Of a stretch of DNA of 34,130 nucleotides, positions 26,584 through 34,130 are shown one piece after another. Source of the stretch: an uncultured Bacteroidota bacterium (GTDB taxonomy: Bacteria; Bacteroidota; Bacteroidia; Flavobacteriales; BACL11); NCBI GenBank assembly GCA_902579065.1, contig CACHFI010000009.1, positions 1 to 34,130 of the forward strand. The letters are read 5' to 3'. Made by a program: the position numbers and the translations under genes. The notes under the pieces were generated by a model that saw nothing but the letters and a program-made list of their open reading frames with translations, did no database searches and had not been told where the DNA came from. Every line of letters begins with the position of its first letter. The stretch's first letter is position 1.

Positions 26584-27396
26584 TTATCTCTTGTTTTTTT
26601 TGAATTCTTTTAGTCCAGGTTCCCAACTTGATCTAATTTCTTTTTCATTTAATCCTGAAATAATTTGTGTTCTAAGTTTATCAGTCCCAGCAAGCTTGTC
26701 AAAAAAATTATTAAAAAAATCTTCTTTGTTTGATGTTTGTTTAAATGACTCTATAAGCCAATTTAGATTAATAGAACTTAGATAGGGATAGTTTTCTAAA
26801 TTTCTTCCAGTACAAGTTTTATTTTCATGTTTTGGAAATTTACTACCAGGACCACTTTTTGGAATAAAAGCATAACTATAAAACTTTAAAAAAGGTGAGC
26901 CAAAATGTTGGAATGGTTTGTCAGTTCCACGTCCAACACTTACGTTTGTACCTTCAAATAAGCATAAAGACGGATATAGATTTATTGATTTGCTGTTTGG
27001 AAGATTAGGTGATGGTTTGATAGGAAGTTCATATAAATCATTTCTATTATAATTTATCATATTAATAACTTCTAATTCACAAGAATCATCTATCCATTTT
27101 TCTCCAACAATCATATTAGCATATTCTCCAATGGTCATTCCATGAACTATGGGAACCTCGTGCATTCCAACGAATGATTTAAATTCTTTTTCAAGAATAG
27201 GACCATCAACATAATGTCCATTTGGATTAGGTCTATCCAGAACAATTACTTTTATATTGTTTTCACCAGCGGCTTCCATTGCATAGTGAAGAGTGGAAAT
27301 GTAGGTGTAAAATCTTGCTCCTACATCTTGTATATCAAAAATAATAATGTCTATACCATTTAACTGCTCACTCGTTGGTTTTTTTATTTTTTCCAT
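26584..27396 (-). CDS. namZ: NamZ-type exo-beta-N-acetylmuramidase (DUF1343), C-terminal part after frameshift
   Basis: The larger downstream part of a DUF1343/NamZ protein. It reads KKPTSEQLNGIDIIIFDIQD, GARFYTYISTLHYAM, VLDRPNPNGHYVDGPIL, MTIGEYANMIVGE, KPSPNLPNSKSINLYPSL, FEGTNVSVGRGTDKPFQHFG, ending with RSSWEPGLKEFKK. NamZ removes terminal MurNAc from peptidoglycan fragments. The ATG at 27396 is only an accidental start: the residues before KKPTSEQ read meaningfully only in the frame of the next entry. The real protein joins after one base is removed from the A7 run (27385-27379 on this strand). The merged length would be ~374 residues, near the family norm. Confidence 0.85.
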   Translation of the reverse strand: MEKIKKPTSEQLNGIDIIIFDIQDVGARFYTYISTLHYAMEAAGENNIKVIVLDRPNPNGHYVDGPILEKEFKSFVGMHEVPIVHGMTIGEYANMIVGEKWIDDSCELEVINMINYNRNDLYELPIKPSPNLPNSKSINLYPSLCLFEGTNVSVGRGTDKPFQHFGSPFLKFYSYAFIPKSGPGSKFPKHENKTCTGRNLENYPYLSSINLNWLIESFKQTSNKEDFFNNFFDKLAGTDKLRTQIISGLNEKEIRSSWEPGLKEFKKNKR

Positions 27397-27709
27397 AAAG
27401 TGAAATTATAGGCAATCCTGTTTTACTGTCATATTCATTGTCAATTTTGGCTCCTGCATCTTCAGTTCCTCTAAAGCCATGTTCAGGTGAGAAAACAGAT
27501 ACAATATTTTGTTTTAGTGAAAGGAGTGTGTCAACAAGATGTATATCATTTACTAATGATGTTTGATTTCCAACAATAGCTAGATTTTTATTATCAATAG
27601 AATTGATAATTTCATCCATTCTTTCTGATCCTAAAATAAGTTGCTGAGCATGCAATCCTAGACTAGAAAGAATAAGTAGTATGATAATATTTTGTTTTAT
27701 TTTAGCCAT
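27368..27709 (-). CDS. namZ: NamZ-type exo-beta-N-acetylmuramidase (DUF1343), N-terminal part
   Basis: Start ATG at 27709, giving a signal peptide (MAKIKQNIIILLILSSLGLHAQ), so the enzyme acts outside the cytoplasm. It continues with LAIVGNQTSLVN, VVSVFSPEHGFRG-type sequence (here IVSVFSPEHGFRGTEDAG) and GLPIISLYGKNKK, then stops at TGA 27370-27368. The SPEHGF motif contains the Glu I recall as the proposed catalytic residue. The conserved continuation KPTSEQL lies in the +1 frame. The gene is divergent from the LolC/E-like gene, with start codons one base apart. Confidence 0.85.
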   Translation of the reverse strand: MAKIKQNIIILLILSSLGLHAQQLILGSERMDEIINSIDNKNLAIVGNQTSLVNDIHLVDTLLSLKQNIVSVFSPEHGFRGTEDAGAKIDNEYDSKTGLPIISLYGKNKKTNE

Positions 27710-27710
27710 T

Positions 27711-28931
27711 ATGAATACATCTCTTTTTATTGCAAAAAGATTATATAATGCAAAAGAAAACAATAATAGTTATACACGCCCTATAATTCGTATAGCAATT
27801 TTAGCTGTTGCTCTCTCAGTATCTATTATGCTGTTATCAGTATTTATTCTTTCAGGTTTTAAAGCAGAGATTAGCGATAAAGTATTTGGTTTTGGTGGAC
27901 ATGTAAGTGTAACCAAATTTAGCTACAACCAATCTTATGAAAATGATCCAATAAATTATTCTAAAGAAATTGTTTTAAAAATAGAATCAATAGATGATGT
28001 TGAAAATATCCAGCAATTTGCTACTAAAGCTGGTATAATTAAAAAGGAAGAAGAGATTTTAGGAGTTATTATTAAGGGTGTTGGTCAAGACTATAATTGG
28101 AAGTTTTTTGAAAAAAATCTTGTTTTAGGTGAACTTCCTATTTATGATTCTGTAACAAGCAATAAGGTGTTAATTTCTGAGAACATAAGTAAAAAAATGA
28201 AGCTCGAAATAGGTGATGACCTTGTGATGTATTTTGTACAAAAGCCAACTAGAGTTCGGAAATTTATAATTTCAGGTATCTACAAAACAGGTTTAACTGA
28301 ATTTGATGAAATAACACTGCTTGCAGATATAAAACATATTCAAAAACTAAATAATTGGAATAATAATCAAATTGGAGGATATGAAGTGTTATTAAGCAAC
28401 ATTGATAATTTACAATACAATTCTGAATTAATTGATGAAACAATTGATTTTGATTTAAAAGCAATTAGTATAAAGGATAAATACCCCCAAATATTTGATT
28501 GGTTAAGACTACAAGATTTTAACGTTCTTATTATTATTATTTTGATGCTAATAGTCGGTGGTGTAAATATGGTAACCTCATTATTAATTATAATTTTAGA
28601 GAAAAGTAGATTAATAGGGGTTTTAAAAGCAATAGGTGCTACTAATTGGGATATAAGAAAAGTTTTTATTTATAATTCTCTCTATATAATTTCATCAGGA
28701 TTATTATTTGGAAATCTTGTTGCACTTTCTTTTTCAATTGCTCAGAAATATTTTAATCTTATTAAGCTTGATGAAAATATTTATTTTATGAGCTATGTTC
28801 CAATAAAAATTGAGTTTTTATCATTACTATTAATAAATTTTGGGACTATTATAATTTGCTATCTTATTTTGGTTATTCCATCGACAGTGATATCTAAAAT
28901 ATCTCCAGCTAAATCAATTAAGTTTGAATAG
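27711..28931 (+). CDS. LolC/LolE-like ABC transporter permease (FtsX family)
   Basis: A 406-residue inner-membrane permease. The start is taken at ATG 27711 (MNTSLFIAKRLYNAKENN), the usual beginning of this family, rather than 27681. The first transmembrane helix (IAILAVALSVSIMLLSVFIL) is followed by a large periplasmic domain of ~220 residues. Three helices follow near the C-terminus: VLIIIILMLIVGGVNMVTSLL, YNSLYIISSGLLFGNLVALS, and LLLINFGTIIICYLILVIP. LIGVLKAIGATNWDIRKVF is the FtsX coupling-helix signature. It probably works with an ATPase encoded elsewhere in releasing lipoproteins from the inner membrane or a related envelope task. No ATPase gene is adjacent. Confidence 0.87.
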   Translation: MNTSLFIAKRLYNAKENNNSYTRPIIRIAILAVALSVSIMLLSVFILSGFKAEISDKVFGFGGHVSVTKFSYNQSYENDPINYSKEIVLKIESIDDVENIQQFATKAGIIKKEEEILGVIIKGVGQDYNWKFFEKNLVLGELPIYDSVTSNKVLISENISKKMKLEIGDDLVMYFVQKPTRVRKFIISGIYKTGLTEFDEITLLADIKHIQKLNNWNNNQIGGYEVLLSNIDNLQYNSELIDETIDFDLKAISIKDKYPQIFDWLRLQDFNVLIIIILMLIVGGVNMVTSLLIIILEKSRLIGVLKAIGATNWDIRKVFIYNSLYIISSGLLFGNLVALSFSIAQKYFNLIKLDENIYFMSYVPIKIEFLSLLLINFGTIIICYLILVIPSTVISKISPAKSIKFE

Positions 28932-28958
28932 TAGTTTGTAAATTTGCATTACAAACTA
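28932..28958 (+). promoter_or_regulatory. Perfect 10-bp inverted repeat over the putative promoter of the PLP enzyme gene
   Basis: TAGTTTGTAA (28932-28941), 7-nt centre ATTTGCA, TTACAAACTA (28949-28958). The overlapping TAAATTTG at 28939-28946 is a perfect -7 box, and the ATG follows at 28963. The palindrome starts at the end of the permease gene. It lacks a T-run, so an operator is more likely than a terminator. The 12-mer TGTAAATTTGCA is shared with the icmF promoter. Confidence 0.5.
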
Positions 28959-28962
28959 AACT

Positions 28963-29937
28963 ATGGAATACTTTAACAGTATTGTAGACACAATAGGAAA
29001 TACACCTCTAGTAAAATTAAATTGCGTAATTGATTCTGACGCTCTATTACTTGCAAAAGTGGAAAGTTTTAATCCTGGACATTCAACCAAGGATAGAATG
29101 GCTCTAAAAATGATTGAGGATGCTGAAGCTAAAGGTTTAATTACAAAAGGAGGGACAATTATTGAAGGAACATCTGGTAATACAGGAATGGGATTAGCTT
29201 TAGCCTGTATAAAAAAGGGTTATAAATTGATTTGTACCATGTCAGATAAGCAATCAAAAGAAAAGATTGATATTTTAAAAGCTATGGGAGCAGAGGTTTA
29301 TATCTGTCCAACTAACGTTGCTCCAGATCATCCTGATTCATATTATTCTGTTGCAGCAAGATTAAGTAAAGAAATAGAAAATTCATATTATCCAAATCAA
29401 TATTCAAATCTTTCCAATAGATTGGCACACTACGAAACTACAGGTCCAGAAATTTGGAAGCAAACTGATGGAAAAATAACTCATTTTATAGTTGGTGTTG
29501 GTACAGGAGGAACAATTTCCGGAGTTGGACGCTACCTTAAGGAAATGAATCCCAACATTAAGATTTGGGGTGTTGATACATATGGATCTGTTTTTAAAAA
29601 ATATCATGAGACTGGGGTTTTTGATGAAAATGAAATATATCCATACATTACTGAGGGAATAGGAGAAGATATTATACCTGAAAATGTTGATTTTGATTTG
29701 ATTGATCACTTTGAAAAAGTGACAGATAAAGATGGTGCAATTTTCACAAGAAGATTAGCAAAAGAAGAAGGTTTGTTTTGTGGATATTCTTGCGGTAGTG
29801 CAATTGCTGGTTTGAATCAATTAAAAGATAATTTAACTGCTAATGATGTTGTAGTTGTTTTATTACATGATCATGGATCAAGATATATAGCTAAAGTCTA
29901 CAATGATGATTGGATGAAAAGTGTTGGATTCCTGTAA
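28963..29937 (+). CDS. Cystathionine beta-synthase/cysteine synthase-like PLP enzyme
   Basis: A 324-residue fold-type II PLP enzyme of sulfur amino acid metabolism. Lys43 in NPGHSTKDRMAL is the PLP lysine, EGTSGNTGMGLAL binds substrate carboxylate, and GVGTGGTISGVGRYL binds the cofactor phosphate. EGLFCGYSCGSAIAG holds the Ser that contacts the pyridine nitrogen. The APDHPDSYYSVAARL and YPNQYSNLSNRLAHYETTGPE segments favour the cystathionine beta-synthase side over CysK. There is no C-terminal CBS-domain pair, so it is the catalytic core only. Either condensation of serine with homocysteine or cysteine synthesis is possible. It has its own promoter with a palindrome, and a weak terminator follows. 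Confidence 0.88.
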   Translation: MEYFNSIVDTIGNTPLVKLNCVIDSDALLLAKVESFNPGHSTKDRMALKMIEDAEAKGLITKGGTIIEGTSGNTGMGLALACIKKGYKLICTMSDKQSKEKIDILKAMGAEVYICPTNVAPDHPDSYYSVAARLSKEIENSYYPNQYSNLSNRLAHYETTGPEIWKQTDGKITHFIVGVGTGGTISGVGRYLKEMNPNIKIWGVDTYGSVFKKYHETGVFDENEIYPYITEGIGEDIIPENVDFDLIDHFEKVTDKDGAIFTRRLAKEEGLFCGYSCGSAIAGLNQLKDNLTANDVVVVLLHDHGSRYIAKVYNDDWMKSVGFL

Positions 29938-29955
29938 AAAGTTATTAACTTCTTT

Positions 29956-29997
29956 GAAAGTTAAACCTCTTTTCAAATATCAAACTTTCTCTTTTTT
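29956..29997 (+). terminator. Possible terminator after the PLP enzyme gene
   Basis: GAAAGTT (29956-29962) pairs with AACTTTC (29983-29989) across a 20-nt loop, followed by TCTTTTTT. The stem is AT-rich and the loop long, so this is a weak call. It lies between the stop at 29937 and the dnaE start. Confidence 0.4.
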
Positions 29998-30034
29998 CTA
30001 AATTTACCTCAATTGATTTAAAGTTATTATTTAG

Positions 30035-33000
30035 GTGTATTTAGTATTTGATACAGAAACAACAGGACTTCCATTAAACTATAGAGCTCCTCTAACAGAT
30101 TTTAATAATTGGCCTCGCATGGTTCAAATTGCTTGGCAAATTCATGATATTAAAGGAGATTTAATAGAAGTCAAAAATTATATCATAAAACCTGAAGGTT
30201 TTACAATACCTTATAATTCAGAAAAAATACACGGAATTTCCACTGAACTTGCTCATAAAAAAGGATTGCCATTAAAAGAGGTTTTGTCTTTTTTTACTGA
30301 AGCTCTAAATAGCGTAGAATTTATTATTGGACACAATATTAGTTTTGATAATAATATTGTAGGCTGTGAATTTCTAAGATCTGAAATGGTTAATGTTTTA
30401 GAAAATAAAACATCCATTGATACAAAAGAGGAATCTACTGATTTTTGTCAACTTCCTGGGGGAAGAGGAGGAAAATATAAATGGCCAAATTTATCTGAAT
30501 TGTATAATAAGCTATTTGGCGAAAACTTTGCTGAGGCGCATAATGCTTCTGCAGATGTAGAAGCTACAACTAGATGCTTTTTAGAACTTATTAGACTTTC
30601 AGTAATTCCATTCCAAAAAGTGGGTATGGATGAACTAGCTTTTCAAAAATTTATCGAAAATAATTCAGAAACCATTCAGTTGATAGGTCTTAATGTACAA
30701 CCTTATGAAAAAGAAGATCAAAATGATAAAAAAGATAAGAGTAAAGAGGATGAAAAAAATATTGAAATAGTAGTAGATAATAATATAAAATCTGAATCTT
30801 GTTTCTCCCATTTACATGTTCATTCTCAATATTCAATTTTACAAGCAAGTGGAGATATTGATTTATTAGTAAACAGAGCAGCTGAGTTAAATATGCCTGC
30901 TATTGGTTTAACTGACCATGCAAATATGTATGGTGCTTACAGGTTTATAAATTCAGTATTGAAACACCCAATAAATTCCGAACTAGACAATCCAAATAAG
31001 CTTAAACTTAAACCAATTTTAGGATGTGAGTTAAATATATGTGCTAATCACTCAGATAAATCATTTAAAGATTATGGTGCTCAAATTCCTTTTTTAGCTA
31101 AAAATAAAATAGGTTATCACAATTTATCTAAACTAAGTTCACTTGCCTACATTGATGGTTTTTATTATGTTCCTAGAGTAGATAAGGAGCTAGTTTTAAA
31201 ACATAGGGAAGGCTTAATTGTTTTAACAGGTAGTTTGTATGGAAGCATACCAAATTTAATTTTAAATGTTGGAGAAGAGCAGGCAGAACAAGAATTTAAA
31301 TGGTGGAAAGAAAATTTTGGAGAAGATTTTTATGTTGAAATTAATAGACATGGTTTAGAGGAAGAAGATCATGTAAATAGTATTTTAATTAAGCTTGCCG
31401 AGAAATATGATGTTAAACTTATTGCTTCAAATAATGTTTACTATGTAAATAAAGAAGATGCATCTTCACACGATATTTTACTTTGTGTTAAAGATGCTGA
31501 ACAAAAATCTACTCCAATTGGCAAGGGTAGAGGTTTTAGATATGGATTTCCTAACAATGAATTTTATTTTAAAGATCAAAAAGAAATCAATGATCTTTTC
31601 AGTGATATTCCTCAATCGATAAATAACATTAATGAAATAATTGAAAAGGTTGAGGTATATAATTTAAATACTGAAGTTTTACTTCCAGAGTTTGCTATAC
31701 CTGACAACTTCAAAAATGATCTTGATAAAAAAGATGGTGGCAAAAGAGGAGAAAATGCTTATCTAAAGCATTTAACATATGAAGGAGCCAAAGAAAGGTA
31801 TTTAGAAATTAATGATGAGATAAAAGAGAGGATTGATTTTGAATTAGAAACAATAGAAAAATCTGGTTATCCAGGTTACTTTTTGATTGTACAAGATTTC
31901 ATTGCACAAGCAAGAAAGATGAATGTTTCTGTAGGACCAGGAAGAGGTTCTGCTGCTGGCTCTGTAGTTGCATATTGCACTAAGATTACAAATGTTGATC
32001 CTATAAAATATGATTTGCTTTTTGAGCGTTTTTTAAATCCTGAAAGAATTTCTCTTCCCGATATTGATATAGATTTTGATGATGAGGGTAGATCTAGAGT
32101 TATTGATTGGGTAGTTGAAAAATATGGTAAAAAAAATGTGGCTCAGATAATTACTTTTGGTACTATGGCTGCAAAATCTTCTATTAGGGATACTGCTAGG
32201 GTACTAGATTTACCTTTATTTGAGGCAGATAAAATGGCTAAACTTGTGCCAGATCTAATGTCACTTGATAAAATTTTTAATTATTCTGACAGCGATTTAA
32301 AAAAGAATGTTAAAAAGGATCAATTGTCAAATGCAAAAAAATTAATTGATTTTTCTAAGGGTAACGATTTACATGCAGATACAATAAATAATGCTATTCA
32401 ACTTGAAGGGTCTGTTAGAAACGTGGGAACTCATGCTTGTGGAATAATAATTACACCTGAACCATTAATTGATTTAATTCCTATTACTAATTCCAAGGAT
32501 TCTGATCTTATGGTAACGCAATTTGATAATAGTGTAGTTGAGAATGCTGGTCTTCTAAAAATGGATTTTTTAGGATTAAAAAACTTAACAATAATTAAAG
32601 ATTGTGTAAAGATCATCCAAAAATTACATAATAAAAATATTGATATTGATAATCTTCCACTTGACGATGCTAAAACATATGAAATATTTAAAAATGGAAA
32701 AACAAAAGGGATTTTTCAGTTTTCTTCTGATGGAATGCGAGCTCATCTCAAGCAATTAAAACCGGATAAGTTTGATGATTTGATTGCTATGAATGCTCTC
32801 TATAGACCAGGCCCAATGGAATATATTCCAAATTATATTAAACGTAAACATGGAAAGGAAGAAATTGTTTATGATTTGCCAGAGATGGAAGATTATTTAT
32901 CAACTACTTATGGAATAACTGTTTATCAAGAGCAGGTTATGTTACTCTCTCAAAAGCTAGCTAATTTTTCAAAAGGTGATGCAGATATGTTAAGGAAGGG

Positions 33001-34130
33001 AATGGGTAAAAAAATTAAATCTGTACTTGATAAGTTAAAGCCAAAGTTTTTTGAAGGTTGTGAAAAAAATGGTTTTGATATAAAAGTAGTTGAAAAGATT
33101 TGGACGGATTGGGAGGCTTTTGCGTCATATGCTTTTAATAAATCTCACTCTACATGTTATGCTCTCATTGCATATCAAACAGCATATCTAAAAGCACACT
33201 ATCCTGCTGAATTAATGGCTGCTATTTTAACAAATCACATGAAGGATATTAAAGATATAACACTTTATATGGAAGAATGCAGGGATATGGGAGTTAAGGT
33301 TTTAGGCCCTGATGTAAATGAGAGTTTCTTCAAATTTGCTGTAAATAAAGAAGGAGAGGTTAGGTTTGGATTAGGAGCGATTAAAGGCGTTGGTGAAGGA
33401 GCTGTAAAAGCAATAGTTGATGAAAGAAAAGAAAATGGAAATTATTCAGATTTTAGTGATTTTGTTTCACGAGTTGATCTAAGGTCTGCTAATAAACGAA
33501 CATTAGAAAGTTTAGCTTATTCAGGTGGTTTTGATTCTTTTGGAATAAATAGATCTCAATATTTTGAAATTGAAAAAGATCAAAGTTATATTGAAAAAAT
33601 GATAAAGTTTGGTAATAAGGTTCAAGACACAAAGAATTCTAACCAATTCAATATGTTTGGGGAGAATTCTGATTCTGTTTTACAAGCTCCAACTGCTACA
33701 GATTGTGAAGAATGGTCAACGATGGATTTATTATCAAAAGAAAAAGAAGTTGTTGGTATATATCTTTCTGGACACCCACTTGATGATTATCGATTTGAAA
33801 TCGATAACTTTTCAAATTCAAATCTTTCTGTACTATCAGATTTACAAAAGATAGAAAATAAAGAAATTCGTCTTTCCGGAGTAATTATTGATGTTGAACA
33901 TAAAGAAACACAAAAAGGAAAAAAGTTTGGAGTACTTCATATGGAAGATTATCATGGAGCATTTAAGTTTTTCCTTTTTGGAGATGATTATATTAAATTT
34001 AAATCTTTCCTTACACCAACATGGTTAGTTCATATTTCAGGTAGGGTAAAAAAGAAATTTTATAATGATGATTTAGAATTTAAGATTAATAATATTAGTT
34101 TGCTTTCAGAACTAATAGATAGTGAAGTTC
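30035..34130 (+). CDS. dnaE: DNA polymerase III alpha subunit with fused N-terminal 3'-5' exonuclease (3' end outside window)
   Basis: Replicative polymerase fused to a DnaQ-type proofreading domain; 1365 codons are visible. The GTG at 30035-30037 must be the start, because the codon before it is an in-frame TAG and the family begins MYLVFDTETTGLP. The exonuclease spans 1 to ~215: FDTETTGLP (Asp6, Glu8), GHNISFDNN, and AHNASADVE give an intact DEDDh set. A charged linker rich in Lys, Glu and Asp (~225-250) follows. The PHP domain begins near 255 (HLHVHSQYSIL, GLTDHANMYG). Palm motif LPDIDIDFDDEGR has Asp676/678, and the third acidic residue is Asp844 in KMDFLGLKNL. Near the right edge an OB-fold is present (IRLSGVIIDVEHKETQKGKKFG). 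Only the last part of the C-terminal domain is missing. Fused exonuclease-DnaE is known in Bacteroidota. Confidence 0.95.
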   Translation, partial: MYLVFDTETTGLPLNYRAPLTDFNNWPRMVQIAWQIHDIKGDLIEVKNYIIKPEGFTIPYNSEKIHGISTELAHKKGLPLKEVLSFFTEALNSVEFIIGHNISFDNNIVGCEFLRSEMVNVLENKTSIDTKEESTDFCQLPGGRGGKYKWPNLSELYNKLFGENFAEAHNASADVEATTRCFLELIRLSVIPFQKVGMDELAFQKFIENNSETIQLIGLNVQPYEKEDQNDKKDKSKEDEKNIEIVVDNNIKSESCFSHLHVHSQYSILQASGDIDLLVNRAAELNMPAIGLTDHANMYGAYRFINSVLKHPINSELDNPNKLKLKPILGCELNICANHSDKSFKDYGAQIPFLAKNKIGYHNLSKLSSLAYIDGFYYVPRVDKELVLKHREGLIVLTGSLYGSIPNLILNVGEEQAEQEFKWWKENFGEDFYVEINRHGLEEEDHVNSILIKLAEKYDVKLIASNNVYYVNKEDASSHDILLCVKDAEQKSTPIGKGRGFRYGFPNNEFYFKDQKEINDLFSDIPQSINNINEIIEKVEVYNLNTEVLLPEFAIPDNFKNDLDKKDGGKRGENAYLKHLTYEGAKERYLEINDEIKERIDFELETIEKSGYPGYFLIVQDFIAQARKMNVSVGPGRGSAAGSVVAYCTKITNVDPIKYDLLFERFLNPERISLPDIDIDFDDEGRSRVIDWVVEKYGKKNVAQIITFGTMAAKSSIRDTARVLDLPLFEADKMAKLVPDLMSLDKIFNYSDSDLKKNVKKDQLSNAKKLIDFSKGNDLHADTINNAIQLEGSVRNVGTHACGIIITPEPLIDLIPITNSKDSDLMVTQFDNSVVENAGLLKMDFLGLKNLTIIKDCVKIIQKLHNKNIDIDNLPLDDAKTYEIFKNGKTKGIFQFSSDGMRAHLKQLKPDKFDDLIAMNALYRPGPMEYIPNYIKRKHGKEEIVYDLPEMEDYLSTTYGITVYQEQVMLLSQKLANFSKGDADMLRKGMGKKIKSVLDKLKPKFFEGCEKNGFDIKVVEKIWTDWEAFASYAFNKSHSTCYALIAYQTAYLKAHYPAELMAAILTNHMKDIKDITLYMEECRDMGVKVLGPDVNESFFKFAVNKEGEVRFGLGAIKGVGEGAVKAIVDERKENGNYSDFSDFVSRVDLRSANKRTLESLAYSGGFDSFGINRSQYFEIEKDQSYIEKMIKFGNKVQDTKNSNQFNMFGENSDSVLQAPTATDCEEWSTMDLLSKEKEVVGIYLSGHPLDDYRFEIDNFSNSNLSVLSDLQKIENKEIRLSGVIIDVEHKETQKGKKFGVLHMEDYHGAFKFFLFGDDYIKFKSFLTPTWLVHISGRVKKKFYNDDLEFKINNISLLSELIDSEV

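Noticed and set aside
27371-27396. Programmed -1 frameshifting at the A-rich run in namZ
   Set aside because: The frame change needed is +1 (skip one base), not -1, so a classical slippery heptamer would not restore the protein.
29993-30006. Consensus promoter for dnaE at TAAATTTA (29999-30006)
   Set aside because: The -7 box has one mismatch and no TTG lies near the 19-bp spacing; left as a possibility only.
32431-32616. Reverse-strand open frame inside dnaE
   Set aside because: It lies across the polymerase palm-domain region, which is strongly conserved on the plus strand.

Overview
This is a gene-dense, strongly AT-rich window from a member of the Bacteroidota, most likely a marine-type Flavobacteriales. 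Four observations support this. Three surface or secreted proteins end in a type IX secretion (T9SS) sorting domain or a tail resembling one. Promoters fit the Bacteroidota consensus (TTG, about 19 bp, TAnnTTTG), the best being upstream of 24826. Several families are typical of the phylum: a fused alpha/beta E1 dehydrogenase, IcmF, DUF1343/NamZ, DUF4920, and DnaE with a fused exonuclease. Ribosome binding sites are A/T-rich rather than Shine-Dalgarno-like.

Layout. 1-622 (-): rpsP with an unusually long Ala/Glu/Pro tail, running off the left edge. 821-4252 (+): E1 alpha/beta fusion, murQ and a small membrane protein, tightly packed. 4235-6244 (-): GNAT acetyltransferase, DUF4920 lipoprotein, haem-binding lipoprotein and mnmD. 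6335-6946 (+): YceI-like protein. 6947-13388 (-): icmF, M14 carboxypeptidase, thioredoxin-fold protein and ATP-grasp enzyme, with gaps of 10 bp or less or overlaps. 13478-22074 (+): an envelope/surface block with a BNR-repeat T9SS protein, a 36-residue membrane protein, a MORN-type lipoprotein, two related small membrane proteins and a very large fasciclin/Cys-Asp-Ser-repeat T9SS adhesin whose frame is broken once. 22088-24697 (-): valS. 24826-26571 (+): DUF1573 protein and a class I aminotransferase. 26584-27709 (-): NamZ-type muramidase gene, also broken once. 27711-34130 (+): LolC/E-like permease, cystathionine beta-synthase/cysteine synthase-like enzyme, and dnaE with an N-terminal proofreading domain, running off the right edge.

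How the genes relate. Housekeeping functions (translation: rpsP, valS, mnmD; replication: dnaE; acyl-CoA and keto-acid metabolism: E1, icmF) are interleaved with envelope functions. MurQ and NamZ belong to the same biochemical theme, MurNAc release and recycling, although they lie 23 kb apart. No RNA genes, CRISPR arrays, prophage or insertion sequences were seen. No intergenic stretch exceeds 300 bp.

I found no convincing new multi-gene defence or metabolic system. The most noteworthy signals are two single-base homopolymer frameshifts of the same sign, an almost perfectly conserved internal fasciclin duplication with only synonymous differences, two promoter-overlapping palindromes sharing a 12-bp core, divergent start codons one base apart, and several very small envelope genes.
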